A DNA stretch of 64,000 nucleotides from positions 1-64,000 of the forward strand of contig NHDZ02000034.1 of NCBI GenBank assembly GCA_002170485.2, given 5' to 3'. Below are positions 43,280 through 53,269 of the stretch, piece by piece. The DNA is from MED660 sp002691025 (GTDB lineage Bacteria > Myxococcota_A > UBA9160 > UBA4427). Position 1 is the stretch's first letter. Each line of letters begins with the position of its first letter. A model generated the notes under the pieces. It had not been told where the DNA came from, ran no database searches, and saw only the letters and a program-made list of their open reading frames with translations. A program made the translations under genes and the position numbers.

Positions 43280-44203
43280 CTACGATCGACTCAGCAACAA
43301 GTGCTCAAGGATCGCCTTCTGGGCGTGCAGACGATTTTCGGCCTGCTCGAAGACCAGACTGCGATCCCCATCGAGCAACTCACTGGTGATCTCTTCGCCG
43401 CGGTGCGCGGGCAGGCAATGCATGAGCCACGCCTTGGGAGCCAATTCAACCAACTTCGCATTCACCTGATACGGCGCAAAAACCTGACGGCGCCAATCCG
43501 CTTCCTCTTCCTGGCCCATGCTGGTCCATGTGTCCGTATAGATGAAATCAACTCCGGCCACCGCTTCCGCTGGGTCCTCGGTGATCTTGATCTCCGCTCC
43601 CGACCGAGCTGCGAGGGTATCCGCCTGCCCTTGGATCCGTACGTCAGGTTGATGACCTTCCGGGGCCGCAATGCAGATCCGCATCCCCATGACGGCGCAG
43701 AGCAGCATCAGAGAGTGAGCCACATTGTTTCCATCCCCCACGTAGGCCACGGTCGCTTCGCGCGGATCCTTGATCTCCGCAATGGTCTGGAGATCGGCCA
43801 TGGCCTGGCAAGGGTGTAGAAGATCGGTCAATCCATTGATCACCGGAATCGAAGCCTCTTCGGCCAATTGCTCGATCAGCGAATGGCTGAAGGTTCTCGC
43901 CATGATGACATCGACCCATCGCGATAGATTCAAAGCCACATCGCGGGGCGTTTCCCGGGTACCGATTCCGACCTGTTCTGGACGCAAGAGCACGGCATGC
44001 CCACCGAGTTGTTCCATGCCGGCTTCAAAAGTCACATGGGTTCGCAGAGAGGGCTTTTCGAAATACATGGCCAGCGTGCGACCCTGGAGTGTCTGGGGCC
44101 GCTCTCCCGACCTGTGCAGACGACGAAGAACCTGGGCTCGAGCGAGAAGCTCGCCCAGCTCGTCAGCCGTCCAGTCAGCCACTGTCAAGAAATCTTTCGG
44201 CAT
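43280..44203 (-). CDS. argF: Ornithine carbamoyltransferase
   Basis: 307 residues. Carbamoyl-phosphate site FEKPSLRTHVTFEAGMEQLGG and HPCQAMADL; ornithine-loop HCLPAHRGEEI. It makes citrulline in arginine synthesis. It lies 28 bases after argB, so the two are one operon. The 194 bases after it hold no gene. Confidence 0.95.
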   Translation of the reverse strand: MPKDFLTVADWTADELGELLARAQVLRRLHRSGERPQTLQGRTLAMYFEKPSLRTHVTFEAGMEQLGGHAVLLRPEQVGIGTRETPRDVALNLSRWVDVIMARTFSHSLIEQLAEEASIPVINGLTDLLHPCQAMADLQTIAEIKDPREATVAYVGDGNNVAHSLMLLCAVMGMRICIAAPEGHQPDVRIQGQADTLAARSGAEIKITEDPAEAVAGVDFIYTDTWTSMGQEEEADWRRQVFAPYQVNAKLVELAPKAWLMHCLPAHRGEEITSELLDGDRSLVFEQAENRLHAQKAILEHLLLSRS

Positions 44204-44231
44204 CTCACTCTTCCCAATTCATCATGTGCTC

Positions 44232-45086
44232 TCAAGCAACAAACAGGGTGCCGACCCCGGCATCATCGGTGAACATTTCGAGCAGAATGGCATGGAGCAC
44301 ACGTCCATCGATGATGTGCGCCCTGGACACACCTCCATCCAGTGCCCCGAGGCAACAGTCCACTTTCGGAATCATGCCTCCGGCAATCACGCCTTTGGCA
44401 ATCAGATCACGAGCCAGCTCTTCCGTCAACTGGCTGATGCGATTGCCCTCACCATCCGCCACGCCCTCTACATCCGTAAGCAGGATGAACTTCTCGGCCG
44501 CCAATGCAACCGCGATCGCACCCGCTGCCTCGTCGGCATTCACGTTATAGGTCCGCCCGGCCTCATCCAGACCGATGGGAGCGATCACCGGAACAAAACC
44601 ACCCTCGGACACGGCCTGCAGCGCGGTAGGATCTACATCCACCACATGCCCCACACGGCCGATATCTCGACCGTTTTTGAACTTTTTCTCCACCCTCAGC
44701 AAGGACCCATCACACCCCGTCAGGCCCGCCGCGCGCCCGCCGGCTTGCTGAACCAGACCTACGATCTCCCGATTGACCGTCCCGCCCAGAACCATCTCTA
44801 CGACTTCCATGGTTTCATCATCGGTGACCCGCAGCCCATCCACGAACTCGGCTTTCTTGCCGATTCGGTCAAGCTGTGACGCAATCTGGGGGCCGCCTCC
44901 GTGAACAACCACGGGCTTCAGGCCCACGTACTTGAGCAGAACCACGTCGCGCGCAAATGATTCACGCAACTCAGGCTCGAGCATGGCGTGGCCACCGTAC
45001 TTGATGACGATCGTCTTCCCGAAGAAGCGCCGGATGTAGGGCAACGCTTCGATCAGGACTTCTGCTTTTTCGACAAGGCTCTTCAT
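44232..45086 (-). CDS. argB: Acetylglutamate kinase
   Basis: 284 residues from ATG 45086 (MKSLVEKAEVLIEALPYIRRF), with AGAGG about 8 bases upstream. Phosphorylates N-acetylglutamate. Motifs: IVIKYGGHAM, VVVHGGGPQI, VNADEAAGAIA, LLTDVEGV, GGMIPKVDCCL. The N-terminal helix (VLIEALPYIRRFFGKT) is that of the hexameric, arginine-inhibited type, so feedback control by arginine is likely. The frame is open to 45158, without support. Confidence 0.95.
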   Translation of the reverse strand: MKSLVEKAEVLIEALPYIRRFFGKTIVIKYGGHAMLEPELRESFARDVVLLKYVGLKPVVVHGGGPQIASQLDRIGKKAEFVDGLRVTDDETMEVVEMVLGGTVNREIVGLVQQAGGRAAGLTGCDGSLLRVEKKFKNGRDIGRVGHVVDVDPTALQAVSEGGFVPVIAPIGLDEAGRTYNVNADEAAGAIAVALAAEKFILLTDVEGVADGEGNRISQLTEELARDLIAKGVIAGGMIPKVDCCLGALDGGVSRAHIIDGRVLHAILLEMFTDDAGVGTLFVA

Positions 45087-45180
45087 CACCTCGCCTCTCT
45101 CCCTGAAGTTCAAAAACATGAAGGGCAGCGACTGGACCACACGGTCCGCTTGCCCCATGTCTGAGTAACCGAAGGCGGCT

Positions 45181-46716
45181 TCAACCTCGCGTATCTCGCC
45201 GCGCCTCAGCCACCTCCTCGATGGACTCGACCAGACTACGGTACAGAAGCACGCTCCGAAGTGCCGCTGAAAGCACCGCAGCCAGGACTTCTGCAGTCCG
45301 AGGCGAGACAGGTTGTCCCTCAGGAAGAAAAGCCCGCAAGAGGCCCACCGTCTTCCCGCGTAGTCGCAAAGGCAGACACATCATCGGCTGTGAGAAGCCC
45401 GACTGTGGAGTGTCGATTTCCGGATCAAAGCGTGGATCCGAAGCAGGATCTTCGCTCGCCACGAGCTGGCCAGTCTGGACCACCACTCCTGTCAGCCCCC
45501 GCCGAGGCAACAACTCGGTGCGGTCCTCGGACACACCTCCGTCCAGCGAGGCCTCGCAATTCAATTGACCCGTGGCTGAATCCACAAGGTAGAGAGAAAC
45601 GGGAGCCGCCGGAAGCAAGGCTCCCACACGCCCAAGAGCCACGGCGAGAACACGGGCCGGATCCACTTCATCCGCGACAGCCTGACAGATCTCCCGGGCC
45701 ATCTCGGTTTCGAGTGCCCACTCCTCATCCGAATCCGGCTTCGGCAGGACTTCGGCTGTGAGAGCCGAGGCCATGGATTCCGAGGCCCGCTCGACCCCTG
45801 ACGACCGCTCCGCTGCAGAACGCAAATGCTCGACCAGGGGTTGAACCGACCACTGCAGAAGAGCCAGATCCGCCCTGCTGAACTCGGGCCGACCCGATGG
45901 CTCGCTGACAAAGAGGATCGCGGTCACGGCCTCGGCCTTCAGGATGGGCGCCGCCACAAAACTGCGACTCTCATAGCGATCTTCCTGAAGCCAGACNCCC
46001 AGCTCGGGCTCGGTGCTGATATCCGTCACCAGCATGGGCTTGGCAGCGGAAAAGACGAAACCACAAANCCCCTTCTCGCAGGAAANCGGCTCAATGTCCT
46101 GAGGGACCGCATCCACGCCGGCCCGGTTCATCACCACGAGATGCTGGCCCTGGGAATCAACCAGCAGGAGACTCGCACGCCGNGCCNGCAGTGCATCACA
46201 AGCCATCTCGACTACGCCCTGCCGAATCAACTCTTCCACCGCGGCAGGACCCACCTCCTCCTGCGCTTCACGCACAAGAGATTCGCTGCGTACGGCCAAC
46301 TCCTCGAGTCGGAACTCCAGGCTCCGGAGATCCTCCGCAACCGACCAGGCCTTGAGCCCNCGACGAACGGACAGCAGGAATTCTTCTTCGTGAAGCGGCT
46401 TGGCCAGATAGTCGGCCGCTCCACGCCGCAGGGCTTCAAGGACTTGACCCTGCGCTGTGGCATCGGAAAGNACGATCACATGCGGGGGTGCCGGCATTCC
46501 CAACCACTCAGCCAGATTGGCCAGCCCGTCCGAACCGGGCAGATCCAGATCCAGGAGAACCAGGGACGGTGGGGTCACCCTCGCCTTCTCCCGGGCGACC
46601 TGCATGGAATCGGCCGACTGAACGGCCAGGCCGGCACCGCGAAGGATCGCACCCATATTCTCTCGATAGAGAGGCTCGTCATCGATGACCAGGATATGTT
46701 GGGTGGCACCGCTCAT
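45181..46716 (-). CDS. Orphan response regulator with two GAF domains
   Basis: 511 residues. Receiver domain (about 1-125: ILVIDDEPLYREN, phospho-acceptor Asp in LVLLDLDLPGSDG, Lys in DYLAKPLHEEEF). A coiled linker then two GAF domains follow (about 165-310 and 350-495; second with LDGGVSEDRTELLPRRGLTGVVV). There is no kinase, GGDEF or DNA-binding output, so it must act through protein contacts or ligand sensing. It stands between hslU and argB on the same strand. Five Ns in the N-terminal half, no frame break. Confidence 0.85.
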   Translation of the reverse strand: MSGATQHILVIDDEPLYRENMGAILRGAGLAVQSADSMQVAREKARVTPPSLVLLDLDLPGSDGLANLAEWLGMPAPPHVIXLSDATAQGQVLEALRRGAADYLAKPLHEEEFLLSVRXGLKAWSVAEDLRSLEFRLEELAVRSESLVREAQEEVGPAAVEELIRQGVVEMACDALXXRRASLLLVDSQGQHLVVMNRAGVDAVPQDIEPXSCEKGXCGFVFSAAKPMLVTDISTEPELXVWLQEDRYESRSFVAAPILKAEAVTAILFVSEPSGRPEFSRADLALLQWSVQPLVEHLRSAAERSSGVERASESMASALTAEVLPKPDSDEEWALETEMAREICQAVADEVDPARVLAVALGRVGALLPAAPVSLYLVDSATGQLNCEASLDGGVSEDRTELLPRRGLTGVVVQTGQLVASEDPASDPRFDPEIDTPQSGFSQPMMCLPLRLRGKTVGLLRAFLPEGQPVSPRTAEVLAAVLSAALRSVLLYRSLVESIEEVAEARRDTRG

Positions 46717-46764
46717 GCGTTCTCCAGGGGGTTGGCTCTAGCATGCCACAAAAACGCGGGTTTC

Positions 46765-48114
46765 TCAGAGAATGTACTGGGACAGNTCCTGATCCTCGAC
46801 CAGCTCTCCCAGCTTCTCCTTCACGTGGCCCGAATCGATAATCACCTGGCGCGGCGGTAGATCCGGGGCGTCGAAGCTCAAATCATCCAGCAGACGCTCC
46901 ATCACCGTATGAAGTCGACGGGCTCCGATGTCCGCACTTCGTTCGTTGATACTGGCCGCAAAATCCGCGATCGCCTCCACGCCATCATCCTGGAATATCA
47001 ACTCGATGCCCTCGGTGGCCATGAGGGCCGAGTATTGCCGAACCAATGAGTTGGTCGGCTCCGTCAGGATTCGGACCAGATCGTCCCGGGTCAGGCTGGC
47101 CAATTCCACCCGGATCGGAAAACGTCCCTGCAGCTCCGGAATCAGATCCGAAGGCTTCGAGAGATGGAAAGCCCCCGCCGCAATGAAGAGGATGTGATCC
47201 GTCACGACGGGACCGTGTTTGGTCTGCACCGTCGATCCTTCGACGATGGGGAGTAGATCCCTTTGCACGCCCTCACGAGAGACATCGGGGCCCTGCTTGC
47301 CACCACTCCCCACAGCCACCTTATCGATTTCATCCACGAAAACGATGCCGCTCTGCTCTACCCGTGAGACGGCCAGTTCCCTGACTTCGTCCGGGTCCAC
47401 AAGTCGAGTGGCTTCTTCATTCGTGTAGGCGATTCGNGCATCCGCCACACTCATCCGCCTGCGTTTNGTCTGGTTGGGGAACATGCCACCCATCAGGTCC
47501 TTGAACTGAACCCCCATTTCTTCCATGCCCTGAGGCGTCATGATGGACATGGAAGGGCCGGAGCCTTCTTCGGTGAGCTCCACCTCGATTTCACGTTCAT
47601 CGAGCTCACCCAGTCTCAGCAATTTCTCGAGCTTGACTCGAGTGGGGTTCTCCTCATCCGCGGTCTCATTGGGCGAAGCCGCGATGGGCGCAGGGGGCAG
47701 GAGTGCATCGAGGACCCTCTCCTCGGCTCGCTCTTCGGCCTTGGCGATCACGCTCTTCTTCAACTCTTCCGTCACCAGGCCGATGGAAAGTTCAGTCAGG
47801 TCCCGGATGATGGACTCCACATCCCGACCCACGTAGCCGACCTCTGTAAACTTCGAAGCCTCGACCTTGATGAAGGGGGCCTGCGCCAATCGGGCCAACC
47901 TCCGGGCGATCTCGGTCTTTCCGACCCCCGTCGCGCCGATCATGATGATGTTCTTGGGTGCAATCTCGTCCCGTAGCTCTTCCGGAACCTGTTGTCGNCG
48001 CCAGCGGTTGCGCAAAGCAATCGCAACGGATCTCTTGGCTTCACGCTGACCGACGATGTAGCGGTCCAGTTCGGAAACAGTTTCGCGAGGGGTAAAGGTC
48101 GGGGTTTCATTCAC
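46765..48114 (-). CDS. hslU: HslU, ATPase of the HslUV protease
   Basis: 449 residues, AAA+ unfoldase. Walker A GATGVGKTEIARRLA, pore loop GYVGRDVE, intermediate I domain (about 110-240), Walker B IVFVDEIDKV, and the C-terminal tail ending LSQYIL that docks on HslV. Hands unfolded substrates to HslV. Its start overlaps the hslV stop (ATGA). Confidence 0.97.
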   Translation of the reverse strand: MNETPTFTPRETVSELDRYIVGQREAKRSVAIALRNRWXRQQVPEELRDEIAPKNIIMIGATGVGKTEIARRLARLAQAPFIKVEASKFTEVGYVGRDVESIIRDLTELSIGLVTEELKKSVIAKAEERAEERVLDALLPPAPIAASPNETADEENPTRVKLEKLLRLGELDEREIEVELTEEGSGPSMSIMTPQGMEEMGVQFKDLMGGMFPNQXKRRRMSVADXRIAYTNEEATRLVDPDEVRELAVSRVEQSGIVFVDEIDKVAVGSGGKQGPDVSREGVQRDLLPIVEGSTVQTKHGPVVTDHILFIAAGAFHLSKPSDLIPELQGRFPIRVELASLTRDDLVRILTEPTNSLVRQYSALMATEGIELIFQDDGVEAIADFAASINERSADIGARRLHTVMERLLDDLSFDAPDLPPRQVIIDSGHVKEKLGELVEDQXLSQYIL

Positions 48115-48659
48115 GGCAGAGTCTCTATCTTTATGGAGTCATTGGTATAGATGCAGATTTCAGCGGCCACACGCAGGGCCTCGGCGGCAATNTCCTGAGC
48201 CGAGAGNTCCGTGTGACGNGACAACGCCCGAGCGGCCGCCAGAGCATAGGACCCGCCCGAGCCAATCGCTGCCACCCCGTCGTCCGGCTCGATCACATCC
48301 CCATTGCCGGACACCACCAGCAAGGTTTCAGGATCTGCCACCAGCAGCATGGCCTCGAGCCGACGAAGCATCCGGTCGGTGCGCCAATCCCGCGCGAGTT
48401 CCACCGACGCCCGGCGAACATTCCCAGGATAGGTCTCGAACTTGCCTTCCAGACGCTCCAGCAAGGTCAACGCATCAGCGACGCCTCCNGCNAAGCCCAC
48501 AACGGCCTTGCCTTTGGCGATCCGGCGAACCTTTTCNGCTCCCTGTTTCATCACCATTTCGCCCACCGTCACCTGACCGTCTGCGGCCATCGCCACTTCG
48601 CCGTCGCGCAGAACCGCCACTACGGTGGTCGCGCGAACTCGGGGACCCTCTTCCGTCAT
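48111..48659 (-). CDS. hslV: HslV, peptidase of the HslUV protease
   Basis: 182 residues. The catalytic Thr becomes the N-terminus after removal of the first 10 residues (MTEEGPRVRA / TTVVAVLRDG), a little longer than in E. coli, where only Met is lost. Other blocks: VAMAADGQVTVGEMVMKQG, SGNGDVIEPDDGVAAIGSGGSYALAAARAL. Overlaps xerC upstream and hslU downstream. Confidence 0.96.
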   Translation of the reverse strand: MTEEGPRVRATTVVAVLRDGEVAMAADGQVTVGEMVMKQGXEKVRRIAKGKAVVGXXGGVADALTLLERLEGKFETYPGNVRRASVELARDWRTDRMLRRLEAMLLVADPETLLVVSGNGDVIEPDDGVAAIGSGGSYALAAARALXRHTXLSAQXIAAEALRVAAEICIYTNDSIKIETLP

Positions 48660-49669
48660 TCGTCTTTCTCCCTTTCGCTTTCCTGTGCCCCGTGTCTCTC
48701 GGAGAGGTCTCTTCCGCTCTCCGAAGACGAATCCCGAGAGCCTTCTCGAGCCCGGGGGTGCGCGCGATCATAGACCTGACGCAAGTGTTCCACTGAAACC
48801 GCTGTGTACTTCTGGGTTGTCGATAGACTCGCGTGCCCCAGGAGCTCCTGGATTTCTCGCAGGTCTGCCCCCATGTCCAGCAGGTGGGTAGCATAGCTGT
48901 GGCGGAGGCGGTGCGGGTGTACATGATCTTGTATCCCTCCCTCCTTCCCGCGCTTTTCNAGNACCCGCCTGACGTCGCGCGCTCCGAGTCTGCTCGGAGG
49001 CCCGACCTTCTTGTTCCGACGCAACGCGATGAAAAGAGGTTCCCCGAGCACGCCCGGATGCCGACGCACCTCGAGCCACGCCTCTAGAGCCGATCGAGCC
49101 TGCTGCGGAATCGGCACGACTCTTTCCTTTCCGCCCTTGCCCATGACCCGGGCGTCTCCCCGGTGAAGATCCACATCCCGCACGTCCAAAGCCACCAACT
49201 CGCCCACGCGAAGTCCTGTGCCGTAGAGCAATTCCACCACCGCGGAATCGCGCAATCGCGCGAGAATCTGACGCGGCGAGAGTTCCTCAGCCGGCGGAGC
49301 CGGACTTTCATCCGCCAGAGCAAAACAATCATCCACCGAAAGGGGACGAGGCGCCCTCTTGGGTGTCTTGGGCAGAGGCAGGCCTCCGGTCGGGTCCAGT
49401 GCCACGTGCCCCTCTCTTTGCAGAAAACGGAAGAAGGCCCTGACCCCCGCCAGACGACGCCCCAGGGTTGAAGCGCTTCGCTCNCCATAGAGTCCGGAAA
49501 GCCAGCTTCGGATCAGCTCCGCATCGACCTGTTCTGGCTCGGTGGCCTCCCCGNCAAAGTCCGCCAACTGCGCCACATCCGACAGATAGGCTCGGCGCGT
49601 ATGCACCGAAAAAGCGCGCTCTACACGCAGATAGCGCTCAAAGTCTTCGCTGGCTTCCTTCCACTTCAT
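48656..49669 (-). CDS. xerC: Tyrosine recombinase XerC
   Basis: 337 residues. The N-terminal SAM-like core-binding domain (FERYLRVERAFSVHTRRAYLSDV) is followed by the catalytic domain. The latter has Arg in GTGLRVGELVALD, Lys in VMGKGGKERVVPIP, HxxR in HPHRLRHSYATHLL, His in LGHASLSTTQKY, and the nucleophile Tyr in that last block. Its place in trmFO-xerC-hslV-hslU marks it as the housekeeping dimer-resolving recombinase, not a mobile integrase. A polar tail of about 40 residues (DRAHPRAREGSRDSSSESG...) is unusual. Confidence 0.93.
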   Translation of the reverse strand: MKWKEASEDFERYLRVERAFSVHTRRAYLSDVAQLADFXGEATEPEQVDAELIRSWLSGLYXERSASTLGRRLAGVRAFFRFLQREGHVALDPTGGLPLPKTPKRAPRPLSVDDCFALADESPAPPAEELSPRQILARLRDSAVVELLYGTGLRVGELVALDVRDVDLHRGDARVMGKGGKERVVPIPQQARSALEAWLEVRRHPGVLGEPLFIALRRNKKVGPPSRLGARDVRRXXEKRGKEGGIQDHVHPHRLRHSYATHLLDMGADLREIQELLGHASLSTTQKYTAVSVEHLRQVYDRAHPRAREGSRDSSSESGRDLSERHGAQESEREKDE

Positions 49670-51054
49670 ACGCCCTGCCCCTCTTCGAGCAGTCGATAGG
49701 CCTCCATGGCCTCAAGGGCGCGAGCCCCCAGGAGTTCATTCTTTTCGCGCTTGGATCGCTTCTTGCGCCCACGCGGAACCGGTCCCTCAAGCGGCGGAAA
49801 GAGCCCGAAGTTCACATTCATCGGCTGGAAATGAGCCGGAGGGGCCTCCCTCAAATGAGTCATGAGAGCCCCGTGTGCCGTCTCACGCGGGACATCGAGA
49901 CGATCTTGACCGAGCATGGCCCACGCCACGTTTCGACCGGCAATGCCACCCAAAGCCGCCGATTCGACATAGCCCTCCACACCGGCCATCTGTCCTGCCA
50001 GATAGAGNCCGGGACGCGCATGGAGTTCAAGAGACGGTGCCAGTCGCTTCGGAGCATTCACNTACGTNTTCCGATGAACCGAACCGAAGCGGGCGAAAAC
50101 CGCCTTCTCNAGNCCCGGAAGGGAACGGAAGATCCTCTTCTGTTCGCCCATCTTGAGTTTTGTCTGGAAACCNACCAGGTTGAAGAGCGTCCCCTCTCGA
50201 TCCTCCTGACGAAGCTGCACCACCGCGAAAGGACGTTTCCCTGTGCGAGGATCAATCAGACCCACCGGCTTCATGGGACCAAAGGAAAGGGTCTGCGGAC
50301 CGCGACGGGCCATCTCNTCAATGGGAAGGCAGCCCTCGAAGTAGAGGTCCTTTTCGAATGGGTGAAGCGCGATCTGATCGGCCGCCATGATCTCGGCAAC
50401 AAAGCCCTGATATTCATCCTCGTTCAGGGGAACATTGAGATAGTCACCCTCCCCTTCTTCGTANCGAGAAGCGCGGAAGACCACCGTATGATCAATCGAA
50501 TCTGCGTACAGGGTGGGAGCAATCGCGTCGTAGAAATAGAGATACTGTTCCCCCAGCATGGACTGCAGGTCGCGCGCCATTTCGGGCGCCGTCAAAGGTC
50601 CCGTCGCCAGGACGACAAAGGGATCGTCAGGAATGCTTTCAACCAGTTCTCGGCGAATCTCGATCAAGGGGTGCTCAGAAACCCGGCGGGTCACACCGGC
50701 TGAAAATGAATTGCGATCCACAGCCAGGGCTCGACCGGCGGGCACCGCACATTCGTCCGCCACTTGCATGATCAGGGAGCCCAGGCAGCGCATCTCTTCT
50801 TTGAGAAGCCCGATGGCATTGTGGGTTCCACTCGCTCGAAACGAATTACTACACACCAACTCAGCGAGGTCTTCAGAAACATGCGCCGGAGATAGCCGCT
50901 CGGGTTTCATGTCGTACAAGGTGACCGGCACGCCGCGCTCAGCCGCTTGCCACGCTGCTTCGCAGCCTGCAAGGCCGCCTCCGATCACCACCAGCCGACT
51001 TTGTCCCGACGAATTGGCACTCATCTTCCCGCTCGCTCCCGACTTTCCATCCAC
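49666..51054 (-). CDS. trmFO: Folate-dependent tRNA (uracil-54) methyltransferase TrmFO
   Basis: 462 residues, FAD enzyme forming ribothymidine 54 with methylene-THF. FAD motif LVVIGGGLAGCEAAWQAA. TrmFO blocks: LVCSNSFRASGTHNAIGLLKEEM, ALAVDRNSFS, YFYDAIAPTLYADSIDHT, GQMAGVEGYVESAALGGIAGRN and FGLFPPLEG. ATG 51054 and ATG 51024 are both possible. Starts the trmFO-xerC-hslV-hslU run. The substrate folate is made by GlyA earlier in the window. Confidence 0.95.
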   Translation of the reverse strand: MDGKSGASGKMSANSSGQSRLVVIGGGLAGCEAAWQAAERGVPVTLYDMKPERLSPAHVSEDLAELVCSNSFRASGTHNAIGLLKEEMRCLGSLIMQVADECAVPAGRALAVDRNSFSAGVTRRVSEHPLIEIRRELVESIPDDPFVVLATGPLTAPEMARDLQSMLGEQYLYFYDAIAPTLYADSIDHTVVFRASXYEEGEGDYLNVPLNEDEYQGFVAEIMAADQIALHPFEKDLYFEGCLPIXEMARRGPQTLSFGPMKPVGLIDPRTGKRPFAVVQLRQEDREGTLFNLXGFQTKLKMGEQKRIFRSLPXXEKAVFARFGSVHRXTXVNAPKRLAPSLELHARPXLYLAGQMAGVEGYVESAALGGIAGRNVAWAMLGQDRLDVPRETAHGALMTHLREAPPAHFQPMNVNFGLFPPLEGPVPRGRKKRSKREKNELLGARALEAMEAYRLLEEGQGV

Positions 51055-51249
51055 TTGAACCCTGAGGGAGCAAAGAGGTCTGCCCTGCTCCGCTCCCCAT
51101 GAAATCTGACGCCCCTCTAGATTAGCTCACTGAACAATCCCATCGAATGCAGCCTGCCCAACAGGGGCTCTGGGGCTCTATACTGCGGGAAAGACAGCCC
51201 CACGAGCTGGGCGAAACCGGGCACCTTCAAAACGGGGAGGAATCAGGAT

Positions 51250-52452
51250 ATGGCGGGACCGCTTGAGGGGATCCGGGTCGTCGACGTTTCAGCCGTGGTA
51301 TCCGGCCCACTCTGTACCATGATGCTGGCCGACCAGGGAGCCGAGGTGATCAAGATCGAATCCCTGATTCCCGGAGAGGTCTTGCGCCTCTCGCCTTTCG
51401 CCCGTGGTGGACTCACTTCCTTCTACACAAACTGCAACCGGAACAAAAGAGCCATCGCCCTGGATCTCACCCGGGAGGAAGGCCTCGAGGTTGTCTTGAA
51501 ACTCGTCCGGCAGGCCGACGTGTTTGTGCAGAACTGGCGACCCGGAGCGGCTGGGCGCCTCGGGCTCGATGAGCCGAGCCTGCGAGCCATCAATCCGGAA
51601 CTGATCTACTGCTCGATCTCGGGCTATGGCCCCGACGGCCCCTACAGTCAGCGAAGGGTCTACGACCCGATCATCCAGGGCTTGTCGGGTCACGCCGCCG
51701 TCCAGATCAACCCCCAATTGCCCATCCGCGATCTGGTCCGCAACATCGTGGCCGATAAATCGAGTGCGTATACCGCCGCCCAGGCCATCAGTGCGGCTCT
51801 CTTTGCCCGGGAAAGAGGCCAGGGAGGTCAACACATCCAGGTCCCCATGATCGATGCGTCCCTCGCATTCTTCTGGGCCGACGGGATGCTGGCCCACACC
51901 TTCACGGGCGATGATCCGCCCGGCGGAAGAACCCTCTACGAAACCTATCGCCTCAGCGAAACCCAGGATGGACACCTGATCTATTTCGTCGCCACAGACG
52001 CCGAATTCCACGGTCTCTTCCGCGCCCTTGGCCATCCCGAATGGGTCGATGACCCTCGCTTTGACACCGTGGCAGCGAGGTATCAGCAAGAGAACGCCGA
52101 GGCCCTCGGCGAAAAAATCCAGGAAGCCCAACTCGGGTTCACGACCGAGGATCTGCTGGAGAGAATGCTCGCCGAGGACGTGCCCTGCGGACCGGTCCTG
52201 GGCCTCGACGAGATCTTCAATGACCCCCAACTGATCCACAATGAGTCCATCCTCGAGTTCGAACACCCCACGGCAGGCCCCTACCGTCAGGCCAGACCGG
52301 CTGCGCGCTTTGACAAGACTCCCCAGGATCCGACACGCCGGATGCCACCTCTCCACGGAGAGCACACCGACGAAGTCTTGAGCGAGCTCGGCTACTCAGA
52401 GTCCGAGATCGAGGTCATGCGGGAAGCCGGCACCCTTCTCGAAAAACCCTGA
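51250..52452 (+). CDS. Class III CoA-transferase (CaiB/BaiF family)
   Basis: 400 residues. Blocks: PLEGIRVVDVSAVVSGPLCTMMLADQGAEVIKIE, NRNKRAIALDLT, FVQNWRPGAAGRLGLD, YCSISGYGPDGPYSQR and the catalytic Asp in VYDPIIQGLSG. Moves CoA between acids, usually in carnitine, bile-acid, steroid or aromatic breakdown; the substrate is unknown. GGGAGG lies upstream. Convergent with an SDR gene 25 bases beyond. Confidence 0.92.
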   Translation: MAGPLEGIRVVDVSAVVSGPLCTMMLADQGAEVIKIESLIPGEVLRLSPFARGGLTSFYTNCNRNKRAIALDLTREEGLEVVLKLVRQADVFVQNWRPGAAGRLGLDEPSLRAINPELIYCSISGYGPDGPYSQRRVYDPIIQGLSGHAAVQINPQLPIRDLVRNIVADKSSAYTAAQAISAALFARERGQGGQHIQVPMIDASLAFFWADGMLAHTFTGDDPPGGRTLYETYRLSETQDGHLIYFVATDAEFHGLFRALGHPEWVDDPRFDTVAARYQQENAEALGEKIQEAQLGFTTEDLLERMLAEDVPCGPVLGLDEIFNDPQLIHNESILEFEHPTAGPYRQARPAARFDKTPQDPTRRMPPLHGEHTDEVLSELGYSESEIEVMREAGTLLEKP

Positions 52453-52477
52453 ACGTCACGGAGCCCGGCCTTACGCG

Positions 52478-53269
52478 CTAGAGCGCCGTATATCCACCGT
52501 CCGCCATGACGGCCGAACCGGTGACGAACGACGCATCGTCCGAAAGAAGAAAAGCCACCACACCGGCGATCTCTGCGGGGTCCGCAGCACGGGGAAGAGC
52601 CACCGGCGGGCGCTGCCGCGGCAGACGCTCCCCACTCGGGGTCGCCGCTCCGACATGGTCCTCGCGACTGTGTTCACCGAGAGAGGTCTTCACCGCTCCG
52701 GGGCAGATGCAATTCGCTCGAATGCCTTTGGCGCCGTAGTCCACCGCGATCTGCCGAGTCAGCTGGAGTACGCCTCCCTTGCTCGCCGCATAACTGGCCG
52801 CCGACCCGCCTGCCCCCACCACCACTGAGGCAATGGACCCCGTGGTCACGATGGCGCCCTGCCCGGCCGTAAGCATCAGGGGGAGACAATGCTTCGCCAG
52901 CAGGAAGACCCCGGTCAGATTGACGCGCAGTACAGCCTCCCAATCCTCAAGGGTGGTTTCATGGATCCAACCCGCGCCGGCTGTGCCGGCGTTGGCAAAA
53001 AGGCAGTCTACGCCCCCGAGTTCCACCGAAGCGCGGGACACCGCCGCCGCAACCTGGCCTTCGTCAGCGACATCACACTCAACGCCAAGCGCCTTTCCTC
53101 CGGACTCAAGAATCTCCTGCGAAACCGCTTCGGCCAAAGCGCCGCGTTTGTCCAGGATGGCCACCCGAGCGCCCTCCTCGGCCAGTCGCAGCGAAGCCGC
53201 TCGACCAATCCCACTCCCCCCTCCGGAGATCACCACCGAACGCCCTTCCAATCGTTGACCCTTCATCAT
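52478..53269 (-). CDS. Short-chain dehydrogenase/reductase
   Basis: 263 residues, classical SDR. Cofactor loop GGGSGIGRAAS, NAG in FANAGTAGAG, catalytic Ser-Tyr-Lys in TTGSIASV...YAASKGG, and the C-terminal GSAVMADGGYTAL. An Asp (ILDKRG) after strand 2 predicts NAD(H). The insert after the PGAVKT loop (SLGEHSREDHVGAATPSGERLPRQRPPVALPRA) is longer than usual. ATGA overlap with the NTF2-like gene: they form an operon. Confidence 0.93.
   Translation of the reverse strand: MMKGQRLEGRSVVISGGGSGIGRAASLRLAEEGARVAILDKRGALAEAVSQEILESGGKALGVECDVADEGQVAAAVSRASVELGGVDCLFANAGTAGAGWIHETTLEDWEAVLRVNLTGVFLLAKHCLPLMLTAGQGAIVTTGSIASVVVGAGGSAASYAASKGGVLQLTRQIAVDYGAKGIRANCICPGAVKTSLGEHSREDHVGAATPSGERLPRQRPPVALPRAADPAEIAGVVAFLLSDDASFVTGSAVMADGGYTAL

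Noticed and set aside
48656..49669. XerC as the recombinase of a mobile element
   Set aside because: It is embedded in trmFO-xerC-hslV-hslU, the housekeeping context, and no repeats flank it.
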